From Chara braunii (taxonomy: Eukaryota > Streptophyta > Charophyceae > Charales > Characeae), in NCBI GenBank assembly GCA_003427395.1, contig BFEA01000117.1:2091895-2122021 (forward strand): DNA of 30,127 bases, given 5' to 3'. The translations under genes were made by a program, and so were the position numbers. The first letter of the stretch is position 1. Each line of letters begins with the position of its first letter. Below are positions 10,717 through 18,569 of the stretch, piece after piece. The notes under the pieces were generated by a model. The model was not told the DNA's origin and ran no database searches. It was given only the letters and a program-made list of their open reading frames with translations.

Positions 10717-11372
10717 GTGAGTTCACAGAGCGGCACGTGCCGGTAGGGAAGGATTCAGGCCTGCGGATTATAAACCGACGAGGTAGTAGGAGAGATAGTG
10801 CGGAGTCAGAGTGAGTATAGTTGTCCACCAGTGTTGGGTAGCTCCTGAGTGCAATCAGATGGTAGAGCCGGTCGACAGAATCGAACTTCCAATCGACAGT
10901 GCTAGACGACCTAGGCCTCCCGAGATCGTGACACCCAACTTATTAGAGCTTGATCTACGGGCCAAGATTGTGGTTGGACCCACAAGCGGTTATCGGGTAG
11001 CTGAAAATTCAGGAATGAAAATTATGAAGTGAGAGTTTTGGGCAGTCTGAAAATCATGAATGGTTATGAAGTGGTGAAAGGTCTGAAGACCTTGAAAACC
11101 ACCTGTTTAGGCAGGTTGCATCCTGAAGTGGTGAAGGGTGTCATGAAGTGGTGATGAAAAATACGACTGTTGTTAACCTTCTCTCGTTGGACCCGGATCC
11201 GGACTTCAGACCCGGTGGAGGTTGACGCTGTTAGGGTCAAACGTATACTTGTGGGCCTACGTGGATGAGACTTTTGAGTCAGACAGCCAATGGTGGCGAG
11301 CGTCCGGGGCGACGAGTATAGAGGTAATAAATCAGATTTATTACTCGCGCGCGGTAGGGGCGGCGGTTTTTT
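10717..11372. other. Spacer with short repeats and a perfect palindrome
   Basis: No intact gene is visible. TGAAGTGGTGA occurs three times (11067-11077, 11124-11134 and 11144-11154). A perfect 10-bp palindrome with one central base, GTAATAAATC-A-GATTTATTAC, lies at 11324-11344 in otherwise GC-rich sequence. A 9-base T run at 11368-11376 separates it from the next coding remnant. A short frame at 10811-11032 has no features worth a call. Confidence 0.4.
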
Positions 11373-12242
11373 TTTGAGGGACTAGTCCATGATCACTGGC
11401 GAGGCGAGCAGGAGGCAAGAGCTATTTTGTCCGACGTCGCAGAGGGTGTCCGTGAGGAGGTCGAGCGCTTGTATGGTCCGGCTAGGGCAATGAGGACGAC
11501 CTTCCGGATCGGAGGGATCTTGTCATTTCCCAGTATCCGACTGCGAGTGAGAGTTCCGATCTTTGTAGCAGAGGAACTCTGGGGTCTGGGCCACGTTGCC
11601 GAGACTTATTTCGCCACCCTCGAGCTGGATGGCTTGAGTAGAGGATTGATGGACCGAGATTGGATCGCATACGCGCAGTTCGTCAGGGGACCTCTTGTTG
11701 GGGAAAGGGGGCTCTTACTCGTAGAGTTGATTCGAGCTCTAGCACCGTCTGAGGATCACGAGTCGCGTTTCCCGTACCAGCCTCCAGAGTTTTTGTTAGC
11801 ATAAGAGAAAGAGGTTCAGAGACCCTTGGACTACTTAGAGGGTGAGGCGCAGCTCTTGAGCGAGACTAGCGATAGCGTACCTGCCCTCCTCATTTCGATT
11901 TGGGAGATTGAGGAGCATTATCAGCGGATATACTCGGAGAGAGAGGACTTGGCTGGTGTGCGGACGATAGAGAGTGGCAGGATTTTGCGGACATAGAGCC
12001 TTGGGGAGATCAGGGTTAGCCTTGGGGAAATCCGGGACTTGACGAGCGTGGCGCCGACGGACAGGACAGGGGCGATGACCTCATAGGCGGAGAGGTACGG
12101 GAGGAGGATCGTTGGGGCCACCTCCGACAGGCCCAGCGACAGGAGGATATCCCTTGGGGCCGTGAGATAGGCGAGGATAGAGTTGTGGATAACTGAATGC
12201 GGACGAGGGTCACTGACGGAGGCGGCGCGCGTGTTCACGTAA
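11373..12242 (+). pseudogene. Long decayed reading frame with repeat-unit domain
   Basis: One frame runs for 290 codons without a frameshift and is broken only by four single stops: TAA at 11802, TAG at 11994, TAG at 12084 and TAG at 12168. It ends at TAA 12240. The first part contains the strand-helix-strand pattern (IRLRVRVPIFV, then LWGLGHVAETYFATLEL, then WIAYAQF) at about 11532-11681. After the first stop the frame still reads as plausible protein (VQRPLDYLEGEAQLL, IWEIEEHYQRIY). That argues for an old long gene decaying by nonsense changes. The original start is not visible, because the frame is open upstream with no clear ATG. The product is unknown. Confidence 0.6.
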
Positions 12243-12371
12243 CCGAGTCACGGATAGTGTAGGTTCCGAGGATAATCGTAGATTTTTTTAGCATAGGTGT
12301 TCGGGGAAAGGAGAAAAAGTTAGGAGAGAGGTAGAGACGATGGTGGGGATTACAAATGGGCAAGCATGTGA

Positions 12372-12851
12372 TGTCCTTTAGACGGGTATTGGGATCAGCT
12401 ACTCACCGAGGGGCGAGACCCTACAAGAGAGGAAATTAATGACGTCAAACGGTCCCTGAACGAGAAGACGAGGAGAGAGGTCCTCCCATACGAGCTCGTT
12501 ACATACGACTACGTCCAGGGAGGAGGGATAGATCACTAGCGCGTGTACATTCTTACATATCGCTTTGTTAGCCTAGACGAGTACGACGTGCGGATCTATA
12601 TTTTTGCGACCCGGGCAAGGGGAAGACTGAATGAGAAAGCTTGGAAGAGCGTAGCTAGATTGGTGGTAGGAGAGGTGGACCGCTTAAAACAAGAAGGGAT
12701 GATAGTTTGTTGGGATACTGGGATCGAGATGTTCGAAGGGATTCCAGTTCCTCCAGTCATAGGGAAAACCATATCTAGGTATGGATGACACGAGATGATA
12801 GAGTTGGTGACACGGATTAGAGATCAGGGACATTCGCACTTGCATCGATGA
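12372..12851 (+). pseudogene. Repeat-family member A, two in-frame stops
   Basis: In one frame the translation reads LPYELVTYDYV, then after TAG (12537-12539) VYILTYRFVSLDEYDVRIYI, then W..VARLVVGEVDRLKQEG, then CWDTGIEMFEGIPVPPVI. After TGA (12786-12788) comes a tail HEMIELVTRIRD. Each block matches in order the intact copies at 15816-16310 and 16535-16927 (PYEVERYEL, LYVMTVRF, DVRIYLPRE, CWERAEE.VEDERDKL, NWETRI.IFERLLKPPIP, VVELALRH). It is a clearly diverged paralogue broken by two nonsense codons. A shorter product from GTG or a later start is conceivable but unlikely. Confidence 0.72.
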
Positions 12852-12864
12852 GGCGGATAGCGTG

Positions 12865-13485
12865 ATGAGGACTGGCTCGGACGTATGGTTGACTTACGTT
12901 CTGACGCGCGATTCAGACTCCTATAGAGTGAGGAAATTGATAGAACCGAGAGAGACAGTTGTGGGATACGATATTCCTCTCCCGGTGCGCTTAGAGGAAA
13001 AAGCGAGCGTACCGATCCGGCATTTTGGTACTTGGTTGGCTAGGGGCGTCTTCTTGTGGACGGTGATCTTAGAAGATAGAGGGTTTGGTATCCCTCGACG
13101 ACTGGAAGGGATAGGGCATCTTGTGTTCGACAAAACACGAGACCTCGAGATAGGCCTAGCAATCGCCAGTGTTAGCAGGGACTGGTGGAAGTACGAGGTC
13201 TTAGCAAGATCAATAGTGAGGCGGCGGCTGACGAGTCTTGCAGGAGAGAGACCATTCACCGTCCGCGTCGTAATCGGGCCCCCGCACTCGGTCTTCTACC
13301 CTGTAGAGACCTGGAGGTTGGCTCTCCCTATGTTCGTAATAGAACAAACCTATGGGAGCGTGGACCACCTGACTAAAGCAGTTAACCACACACTGTACGC
13401 GCTCTGGTTAGGGTTAGCACCTCGATTTAAGGAGGCGTACTACGCCGTTTGCGTGAGGTGGGGCAACCGGACAAGGAGACCTTAA
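12865..13485 (+). CDS. Two-unit hypothetical protein, 206 aa
   Basis: This is the longest intact frame in the plus-strand array, starting at the second of two adjacent start-like codons (GTG-ATG) and ending in TAA. Residues 93-138 read as strand (DLEIGLAIAS), helix (WWKYEVLARSIVRRRLTSL) and strand (FTVRVVIG). Residues 154-199 repeat the scheme (PMFVIEQ, VDHLTKAVNHTLYALWL, YYAVCVRW). The N-terminal 90 residues are beta-rich, with no helix of that kind. The protein is basic and has no signal peptide or obvious membrane segment. The family is not recognised. By position it sits between broken relatives on both sides, in the same orientation. Confidence 0.55.
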   Translation: MRTGSDVWLTYVLTRDSDSYRVRKLIEPRETVVGYDIPLPVRLEEKASVPIRHFGTWLARGVFLWTVILEDRGFGIPRRLEGIGHLVFDKTRDLEIGLAIASVSRDWWKYEVLARSIVRRRLTSLAGERPFTVRVVIGPPHSVFYPVETWRLALPMFVIEQTYGSVDHLTKAVNHTLYALWLGLAPRFKEAYYAVCVRWGNRTRRP

Positions 13486-13493
13486 GAGACCTT

Positions 13494-13658
13494 ATAGACG
13501 CTACCTTCTGGGTGAATTGCTTGAGGCCGGACGATCTCGTTCATTACTGTCGAAGACGAGTAGAGGATAAATAAGTTGGTCTGGAGGACTTAAGATACCT
13601 ATTCAGGCATAAAAGGTATGAGGTATGTCGGGAAGACCGACTACAGGAGGTAATGTAA
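13494..13658 (+). pseudogene. Repeat-unit remnant with one TAA
   Basis: The frame reads strand (ATFWVNCL), then LVHYCRRRVEDK, an in-frame TAA (13572-13574), then VGLEDLRYLF and RYEVCRED, and ends at TAA 13656. Order and spacing fit the family unit (strand, helix with Tyr/Trp, Arg/Glu and Val, strand). It begins only eight bases after the stop of the preceding intact gene, in another frame, so it may be a frameshifted continuation of that gene. Confidence 0.5.
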
Positions 13659-13903
13659 GCTTATTAGTGAACGAAGGTTTTACAGTGACCGTCTTACTCA
13701 GAGCACAGATAGAGAAGGACCTGACAGAACAGGAGTGTCTTCGACGAGCCAGAGAATTCATACGCGAGTACCGGCCATGAGTCCTCACGTGTGTGACCTT
13801 CTTAACAAAGGTAACGCACGAGGTGATGATATGGTTGGCCAGATACCTACGCGCAGAGTTGTTCTTTGACGAGACGGTAGTGGAAGCCAGGAGCAGGGTA
13901 TGA
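13625..13903 (+). pseudogene. Repeat-unit gene remnant with one TGA
   Basis: From ATG 13625 the frame gives 51 residues, including strand GFTVTVLLRAQ and helix ECLRRAREFIREY. After a TGA (13778-13780) it continues with VLTCVTFLTKV, a helix MIWLARYLRAELF and DETVVEARSRV before TGA 13901. The tail DETVVEARS recurs as DETPAEARS at about 14339-14365, which shows that this piece and 14013-14371 are diverged tandem copies. The product is unknown. Confidence 0.55.
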
Positions 13904-14012
13904 GTCGGGCTGCTTTGTCATAACAGAGCGTGAGCCAGCGCTGTATCGACATAGACCCCGAACTTCGTACTCTCTCCGGTGGGATCGCAGAGGTTCTGAC
14001 TCGTGAAGGAGC

Positions 14013-14371
14013 GTGGACGATAGGAATCCTCAAGTGGTCGCTCACAGAATAGTGACGAGTCGTCTGCCTGTTGAGGGGCGATATGAGCCTTCCTTGCGAC
14101 GACTCCCGTATGCGCGAGCGATTTCTAGACGCTTAGCGCTCGACGAAGGAACACTGCGGATTGTCCTGAGGGTGAATATAAACGAAGAGCTGTTCGAGAG
14201 TGGGTACAAAAAACTTGCGGAGGATGTCATACGGGAACAAAGGTTAGGAGCACTGAGAAAGATAACGACGCAGAGGTGGATGGTGTATGAGGTGGTTGTC
14301 AACGTGTAGGGGATTGTGCACATAGAGATAGTTCGAGACGAGACACCCGCAGAAGCTCGGAGCAAGATGTG
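14013..14371 (+). pseudogene. Repeat-unit remnant with recurring DET..EARS tail
   Basis: The convincing part reads TLRIVLRVNI (strand), YKKLAEDVIREQRLGAL (helix) and WMVYEVVVNV (strand), then a TAG (14307-14309), then in frame IVHIEIVRDETPAEARSKM and TGA. Helix residues and spacing match W..A...V..E...L of the intact copies closely (LAEDVIREQ against AEEDVEDER). There is no ATG before the conserved part, so this is a fragment. Confidence 0.6.
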
Positions 14372-14410
14372 ATAGGCGCTCGGAGTTTAGAGAGAGATGG
14401 GCAGCTGAGA

Positions 14411-14758
14411 ATGAAAAATGTAGATGAGAGAGTGAAGAGAGTTAAGGAGCATGTTATAGAACCGGTTTTAAAGTGAGTCAAGGAGTTGGGCAACAAGATT
14501 CGTGATTGCGGACCCAGTAAGATTGAGAGGGGACTGCTTAGGATAGAAGCGGTATCGAAGGGACTAGAGCGTCTCTTTAGAGTAGACAGAGAGCTCTTCA
14601 GGAGGTGGCAATTGGATTTCCTTGAGAGCGTGAAGAGGAGAGAACGTAACGACAAGGAAACAGGGCAGTCGTCAGGGTCGACGGAACGGGCGGAGGAACC
14701 GTCAGAGGTTGCCGGTCGGAAAGAAAAGGAAAGTGAGGAAGGAGCATCGAAACGATGA
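14411..14758 (+). pseudogene. Charged helical protein remnant, one TGA
   Basis: From ATG 14411 the frame reads MKNVDERVKRVKEHVIEP, a TGA (14474-14476), then VKELGNKI, a helical segment GLLRIEAVSKGLERLFRV, and a charged Glu/Lys/Ser/Arg-rich tail ending in TGATAA. The spacing of hydrophobic residues suggests a coiled coil or long helix. It does not show the strand-helix-strand unit, so it may be the linker or tail module of a larger protein. Function is unknown. Confidence 0.5.
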
Positions 14759-14785
14759 TAAGGGGCAATGTCGGGTACGACTTAG

Positions 14786-15283
14786 TATTCCGATGATAAG
14801 TTTTCCTTGCATGTCGTTGGGAAGTTAGATGGATTGGTGGCCTGTGTGATAATCCAAGTGGCGCACCTAGCGAAACTCGATGTAAACGAGGAAGCAGAGT
14901 GTACTCGGCGAGCGGTGAGAGAGGCGCGAGTGACCGGGCTCTGGGTAGGAGTTGAAAACAGCCGTTTGATTAGGTACATATTGTGTGCGACTCCTTTCGA
15001 TGGGCCGCCTTTGTCTAGGTCGTGGCACGAGACACTGAGAGAGACTGAGAGACTCATAGAAAGGGAGGCCAGGAGGGCTGGAGAGTTAGTGAGAGTGATA
15101 GTTGACGGCGCTGTTCTCAGGATACTCTCGACTCATAACCGGTACTCGAAGGAGTTTATTAAGACTCTCGAAGATATAGAGGATTTTGGAGACAACAACG
15201 ATTTTGAAGTTTTCTACTTGATCCTACAAGCGTCCGGGGATAGGATGTTAGTGGCGCTTGCTTTAACTCACTTAGCATATTAG
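14786..15283 (+). CDS. Two-unit hypothetical protein, partial start
   Basis: The frame is open from just after a TAG at 14783 and has no early ATG, so the start is missing or the sequence is an exon. It reads ACVIIQVAHLAKL (strand), ECTRRAVREARV (helix) and LWVGVENSRLIRYILCATP (strands). Then come WHETLRETERLIEREARRAG (helix) and LVRVIVDGAVLRIL (strand), which makes two consecutive family units. The last third has an acidic piece (EDIEDFGDNND) and a final FEVFYLILQAS strand. There are no stops for 165 codons. The family is not recognised. Confidence 0.52.
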   Translation, partial: YSDDKFSLHVVGKLDGLVACVIIQVAHLAKLDVNEEAECTRRAVREARVTGLWVGVENSRLIRYILCATPFDGPPLSRSWHETLRETERLIEREARRAGELVRVIVDGAVLRILSTHNRYSKEFIKTLEDIEDFGDNNDFEVFYLILQASGDRMLVALALTHLAY

Positions 15284-15308
15284 GCGACCTGTATATGTTG
15301 CGCGAGAG

Positions 15309-15806
15309 ATGAGCTTATCTGAGGAGGACTTAGCGCGAAGGAGAAGGAAGTTTACGGGATGGAGTGGACCCCGTGATCCTGAGCGTGAGAGAGTACTGCA
15401 AGGTCTGAGCGAGATTAGTAGACGGGGAGTCTTCCCCTACGAGGTAGTCAGGTACCAGGCAACAAACAGCGTTTGAGACAGAAATCAGTTTTATGTAATG
15501 ACCGTATACTTTCCCGACCTAGGAGGACACCACATAGGTATGTACTTACCTAGGGAGCGCGTGAAGTTCTGTGTTTACACGAGGTGCTGGAAAATAACTG
15601 CGTGAAAGTTGAGGGAAGAGAAGAAGAGATTGGAAGACTTGGGGAAGACTGTCGAGGTCTGCGACGACATCTCGATTTTAGATGGTCTGCCTAAGCCACC
15701 GATTCCGGACAGAGGATTAGAACGGAATGGATGGGAGGTGGTAGTAGACTTTGCTAGGATGGTCGGAACGAGGGATTGTCCCAAGAAATCGACAGGAAGA
15801 GAATAG
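15309..15806 (+). pseudogene. Repeat-family member B, two TGA stops
   Basis: From ATG 15309 one frame covers 166 codons. The order is LSEEDLARRRRKF, VFPYEVVRYQ, TGA, FYVMTVYFPDLGG, IGMYLPRERV, RCWKITA, TGA, LREEKKRLEDLGK and then LDGLPKPPIPD. Every block lines up with member C, which starts nine bases after this frame stops. The two copies are therefore tandem paralogues with the same length and N-terminal module. Both internal stops are TGA, one base from CGA or TGG. The copy is inactive as read. Confidence 0.8.
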
Positions 15807-15815
15807 GATGTGGGG

Positions 15816-16310
15816 ATGCGCGAGGGAAGAAATATCTCTGACCACGAGCTGAAGTTGAGGAGAGAGAAGTTTCTTGCCGGAAACAGACCGCCCGATGAGA
15901 GACTAGCGACTATCCATGGCATGTTGGGTTCGCTAGGGAGAAGAGAAGTGATCCCGTATGAGGTAGAGAGGTACGAGCTTGGGGAAAGTGGATGGGAGGA
16001 GATACGTCTTTATGTGATGACCGTCAGGTTTATCCATATAGACGTGTATGATGTGAGGATCTACCTGCCTAGGGAGAGAGAAGTAGATCTTGTATATGGT
16101 CGATGTTGGGAGCGCGCGGAGGAGGGTGTAGAAGATGAAAGAGATAAGTTACTATCATTGGGGAAGAACGTTAACTGGGAGACGCGGATAATGATCTTTG
16201 AGCGACTTCTCAAACCTCCAATTCCGGATCAGATTACGCAAAGGAGAAACTTCGGCACTGTGGTTGAACTCGCCTTACAACATCAGAAGTTTGATGGCAA
16301 GAGGAGATAA
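15816..16310 (+). CDS. Repeat-family member C, intact ORF 1
   Basis: This is a 164-residue intact frame. An ATG at 15816 is preferred over the upstream GTG. The N-terminal module (about residues 7-45) is charged and helical. From PYEVERYEL (about 48-56) follow LYVMTVRFIHIDV and YDVRIYLPRE (strands), WERAEEGVEDERDKLLSLG (helix), NWETRIMIFE (strand), the LLKPPIPD linker and a final VVELALQHQ helix. No known family is recognised. The frame overlaps the next one by 17 bases in the +1 phase. Its central and 3' part is about 94% identical by eye to member D. Confidence 0.7.
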   Translation: MREGRNISDHELKLRREKFLAGNRPPDERLATIHGMLGSLGRREVIPYEVERYELGESGWEEIRLYVMTVRFIHIDVYDVRIYLPREREVDLVYGRCWERAEEGVEDERDKLLSLGKNVNWETRIMIFERLLKPPIPDQITQRRNFGTVVELALQHQKFDGKRR

Positions 16311-16476
16311 GTACCCGCTAGTAGGTGCCAACGTCATATGTCAAGGGTTGAGTGATATGGAGAGGAGGATATCGATCGATCTGCGAGAGCGCTTGCGTGT
16401 TTGTACTCGTGAGGAGTTAAGCACTATAGGGAGCGCGATTTGTAGGGAAGTGAGGTGCCCCGAGACAGGAGTGTAG
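16294..16476 (+). CDS. Member C, overlapping ORF 2 (truncated)
   Basis: A 60-residue frame starts at the ATG within the last codons of ORF 1, in the +1 phase, and ends at a premature TAG. It contains RRISIDLRERL (strand) and a helix (ELSTIGSAICREV). The corresponding frame of copy D is 108 residues, because one base in GAGTGT(T)AGAG differs: D has GTGTTAGAG where C has GTGTAGAG. C therefore lost its 3' half through a one-base deletion, or D gained a base. It was probably once fused to ORF 1 or expressed with it. Confidence 0.55.
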   Translation: MARGDKYPLVGANVICQGLSDMERRISIDLRERLRVCTREELSTIGSAICREVRCPETGV

Positions 16477-16534
16477 AGGTCAGGAGAAGTGTTGCCTGCA
16501 TCGAGGTAGAGAGGTACAAGCTTGTGGAAAGCGG

Positions 16535-16927
16535 ATGGGAGGAGATATGCTAGGGAGGAGACAAGTGATCCCGTACGAGGTAGAGAGGTACGAGCTTGTG
16601 GAAAGCGGATGGGAGGAGATACGTCTTTATGTGATGACCGTCAGGTTTATCCATATAGACGTGTATGATGTGAGGATCTACCTGCCTAGGAAGAGAGAAG
16701 TAGATCTTGTATATGGTCGATGTTGGGAGCGCGCGGAGGAGGATGTAGAAGACGAAAGAGATAAGTTACTATCACTGGGGAAGAACGTTAATTGGGAGAC
16801 GCGGATAACGATCTTTGAGAGACTTCTCAAACCTCCAACTCTGGATCAAATTACGCAAAGGAAAAACTTCGGCACTCTGGTTGAACTCGCCTTACGACAT
16901 CAGAAGTTTGATGGCAAAAGGATATGA
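16535..16927 (+). CDS. Repeat-family member D, intact ORF 1, short N-terminus
   Basis: A 130-residue frame is nearly identical to member C from VIPYEVERYEL onward, with all strands, the WERAEEDVEDERDKL helix and the PP linker. The N-terminal helical module of C is missing. In its place is a scar: GAGGTAGAGAGGTACAAGC and the following text at 16502-16546 is a partial repeat of 16578-16622, read out of frame up to the new ATG. It looks like the product of a recent unequal tandem duplication. Function is unknown. Confidence 0.68.
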   Translation: MGGDMLGRRQVIPYEVERYELVESGWEEIRLYVMTVRFIHIDVYDVRIYLPRKREVDLVYGRCWERAEEDVEDERDKLLSLGKNVNWETRITIFERLLKPPTLDQITQRKNFGTLVELALRHQKFDGKRI

Positions 16928-17237
16928 GTACAGGCTAGCAGGAGCCAATGTCATACGTCAAGGGTTGAGTGATATGGAGAGAAGGATATCGATCGATCTG
17001 CGAGAGCGCTTGCGTGCCTGTACTCGTGAGGATTTAAGCACTATAGGGAGTGCGATTTGTAGGGAAGTGACGTGCCCCGAGACAGGAGTGTTAGAGGTCA
17101 GGAGAGGTGTTGCCTACATCGAGGGACAGAAGGGGCGACTTTTTCTTGACACGGGGATACTCGGTATTGAGGGAACGCACGAGATTCGAGATGAGAGCGG
17201 GAGACTGACAATGATTTTCAGGGCGGTTGAAAACTAG
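16911..17237 (+). CDS. Member D, overlapping ORF 2, 108 aa
   Basis: It starts at the ATG inside the end of member D ORF 1 (17-base overlap, +1 phase). It contains ISIDLRERLRA (strand), EDLSTIGSAICREV (helix) and LEVRRGVAYIEG (strand), the same scheme as the family unit. A further beta-rich tail follows (RLFLDTGILGIEG, LTMIFRAVEN). This is the full-length form of the frame truncated in copy C. It could be a separate protein, or the second half of a two-unit protein reached by an old frameshift. Confidence 0.58.
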   Translation: MAKGYEYRLAGANVIRQGLSDMERRISIDLRERLRACTREDLSTIGSAICREVTCPETGVLEVRRGVAYIEGQKGRLFLDTGILGIEGTHEIRDESGRLTMIFRAVEN

Positions 17238-17396
17238 ATTTAGGTATTTAGAGATCGGCAGAACTGGTTATGACATTAGGTCCGGCCTGTCGGTTCTGAC
17301 ATTAGGTCCAGGTTGCTTGTTCGAGTGATAAGAACAATAGACTCCCGATAAAAATTCAAGCCCAAAAGGGGAGTAAAGTGTCTGCAGTCTGACACG
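17238..17396. other. Spacer with 26-bp direct repeat
   Basis: TGACATTAGGTCC occurs at 17271-17283 and 17297-17309, with partly similar flanks (GGTTATGACA and GGTTCTGACA). It sits between the last family ORF and the gag-like start. No match to a tRNA primer binding site was evident to me. Confidence 0.45.
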
Positions 17397-17990
17397 ATGG
17401 GTCCACATTCGGATGTGGAACAACAAACTAGTGTGTACCGAGCATCACCGGATAGTGCTCTGCGAGACCTCAAGGAGCGTATCCGGCAGAATGCTCCGTT
17501 GAGATGTGTAGAGCAACCCGACGATGGGGAACCCGAGGTAATGGGTTGTCCGGTCGTTGCAGAGCCAGACAGGGACGCCTCGGTGGTACGGATAGAGAGT
17601 AGAACCGAACCTTCGAGTTTCCACCGAGAGTCGACCGCTCGACGCTCACCTATATACGAACAAAGAGACGCTAGAGGAGACTGAGGCAGGGATGACTGGA
17701 GGGACCAGTACATCCGAGAGCAGGTTTGAGAGACAGAGATAGGGCTCCAGACAGGACCACACCGCTTAGGCGGATATACGACCCGCCGACGGGCGAGTCG
17801 TACTCCCTACCTTACGAGAGGAGGGATATGTACATCATCTCGCACCAACCCTCGGAGTTAGACACCAGGCCACCCATTTTCAAGGGATACGGCATCACCG
17901 AGTATCTCGAGAAGTGGGAGTTGCACGCTGTCGCACTTTTTCCAGTCGGGCTACTATCGGCGACCGGAATGCCAACAGGCTGTCACGCAG
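17397..17990 (+). pseudogene. Gag-like remnant, frameshifted and truncated
   Basis: An ATG at 17397 opens a 95-codon frame (to 17684) of charged, disordered type. A change of frame then leads to 17736-17930, reading RRIYDPPTGESY, RRDMYIISHQPSE and PPIFKGYGITEYLEKWELHA. The last piece resembles the start of the Ty3/gypsy gag core, in which an FxG motif is followed by a helix of the type xxFLExWExxA. After the WELHA segment the similarity ends, and GC-rich coding-like DNA gives way to AT-rich DNA within about 60 bases. No capsid core, zinc knuckle or pol follows. The gag assignment rests on this short motif and the nearby pol on the other strand. Confidence 0.45.
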
Positions 17991-18569
17991 GGTTTTGTTG
18001 TTGATTGCAATAAATAAAATAAATTAAATAATGTAAATCCCTTCCTATTCTGTGCGTCCGGCTTCGAGCGAGACCCTTCAATTGCGGTCTTCGCCTGTCC
18101 CCTGCCTTAGGAATCTTTTATTTTGATTCGGAACAACAAAGAATCATGCAAATAATAATCATAAAACCGTAGAGTGCTATGCATGCATCAATTTTGTTAA
18201 TCTGATTTTGAGAACTGTGACTGAATCATTGACAAGAACAATCATCAAGCAAAACAATGCAAGAAGCAAGACCAACTGGCTCGAGTAATGACAAAGTCAA
18301 ACGGATGAGGGCAGAATGAGAACTCATAATAATCTCAGAAAGTACATATGGGAGGGAGCATGGCCAACACCAATCAAGAGTTCTCACTCATCCCTTAAAA
18401 CCTCACACTCAATTTCTCATTTCGTTGTCTGTTGTTTGGGCTTCTTGCCATGCCTCCGTACTCTCCGAGGTTGGGGCCTCTGTATGTAAAGTCACCTGAA
18501 GCCTGCTAGTTCCGAACTCGTTCATCCAAGTCCCATGATACGGAAGTCAATCATGGCACAAAAATCCTC
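17991..18569. other. AT-rich spacer after the gag-like fragment
   Basis: Begins with an AATAAATAAAATAAATTAAAT run at about 18009-18030, which could act as a polyadenylation region for plus-strand transcripts. On the minus strand, the frame of the next gene continues past its stop into a basic tail (PRRVRRHGKKPKQQ, about 18427-18475), interrupted by more stops. That suggests an older, longer C-terminus. Nothing else is recognised. Confidence 0.4.

Larger units (their letters stand above)
15931..17120 (+). repeat. Near-identical tandem duplication of about 0.6 kb
   Basis: About 15931-16510 and 16549-17120 align almost base for base, with scattered substitutions and one informative one-base indel. 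They cover ORF 1 from PYEVERYEL plus the start of ORF 2. The junction carries a short extra partial copy (16502-16546). The identity is far higher than between any other members of the array, so this is its youngest duplication. Confidence 0.9.

Noticed and set aside
11802-15644. Alternative genetic code or programmed readthrough for the in-frame stops
   Set aside because: All three stop codons occur, at different places in each copy, and the intact copies lack them. Nonsense decay is simpler, though genome-wide alignment would settle it.
15816-17237. Bacterial operon reading of the tightly packed overlapping ORFs
   Set aside because: No ribosome binding sites precede the starts, neighbouring copies are broken by stops, and the surroundings (MITE, Ty3/gypsy pol, microsatellites) are eukaryotic.
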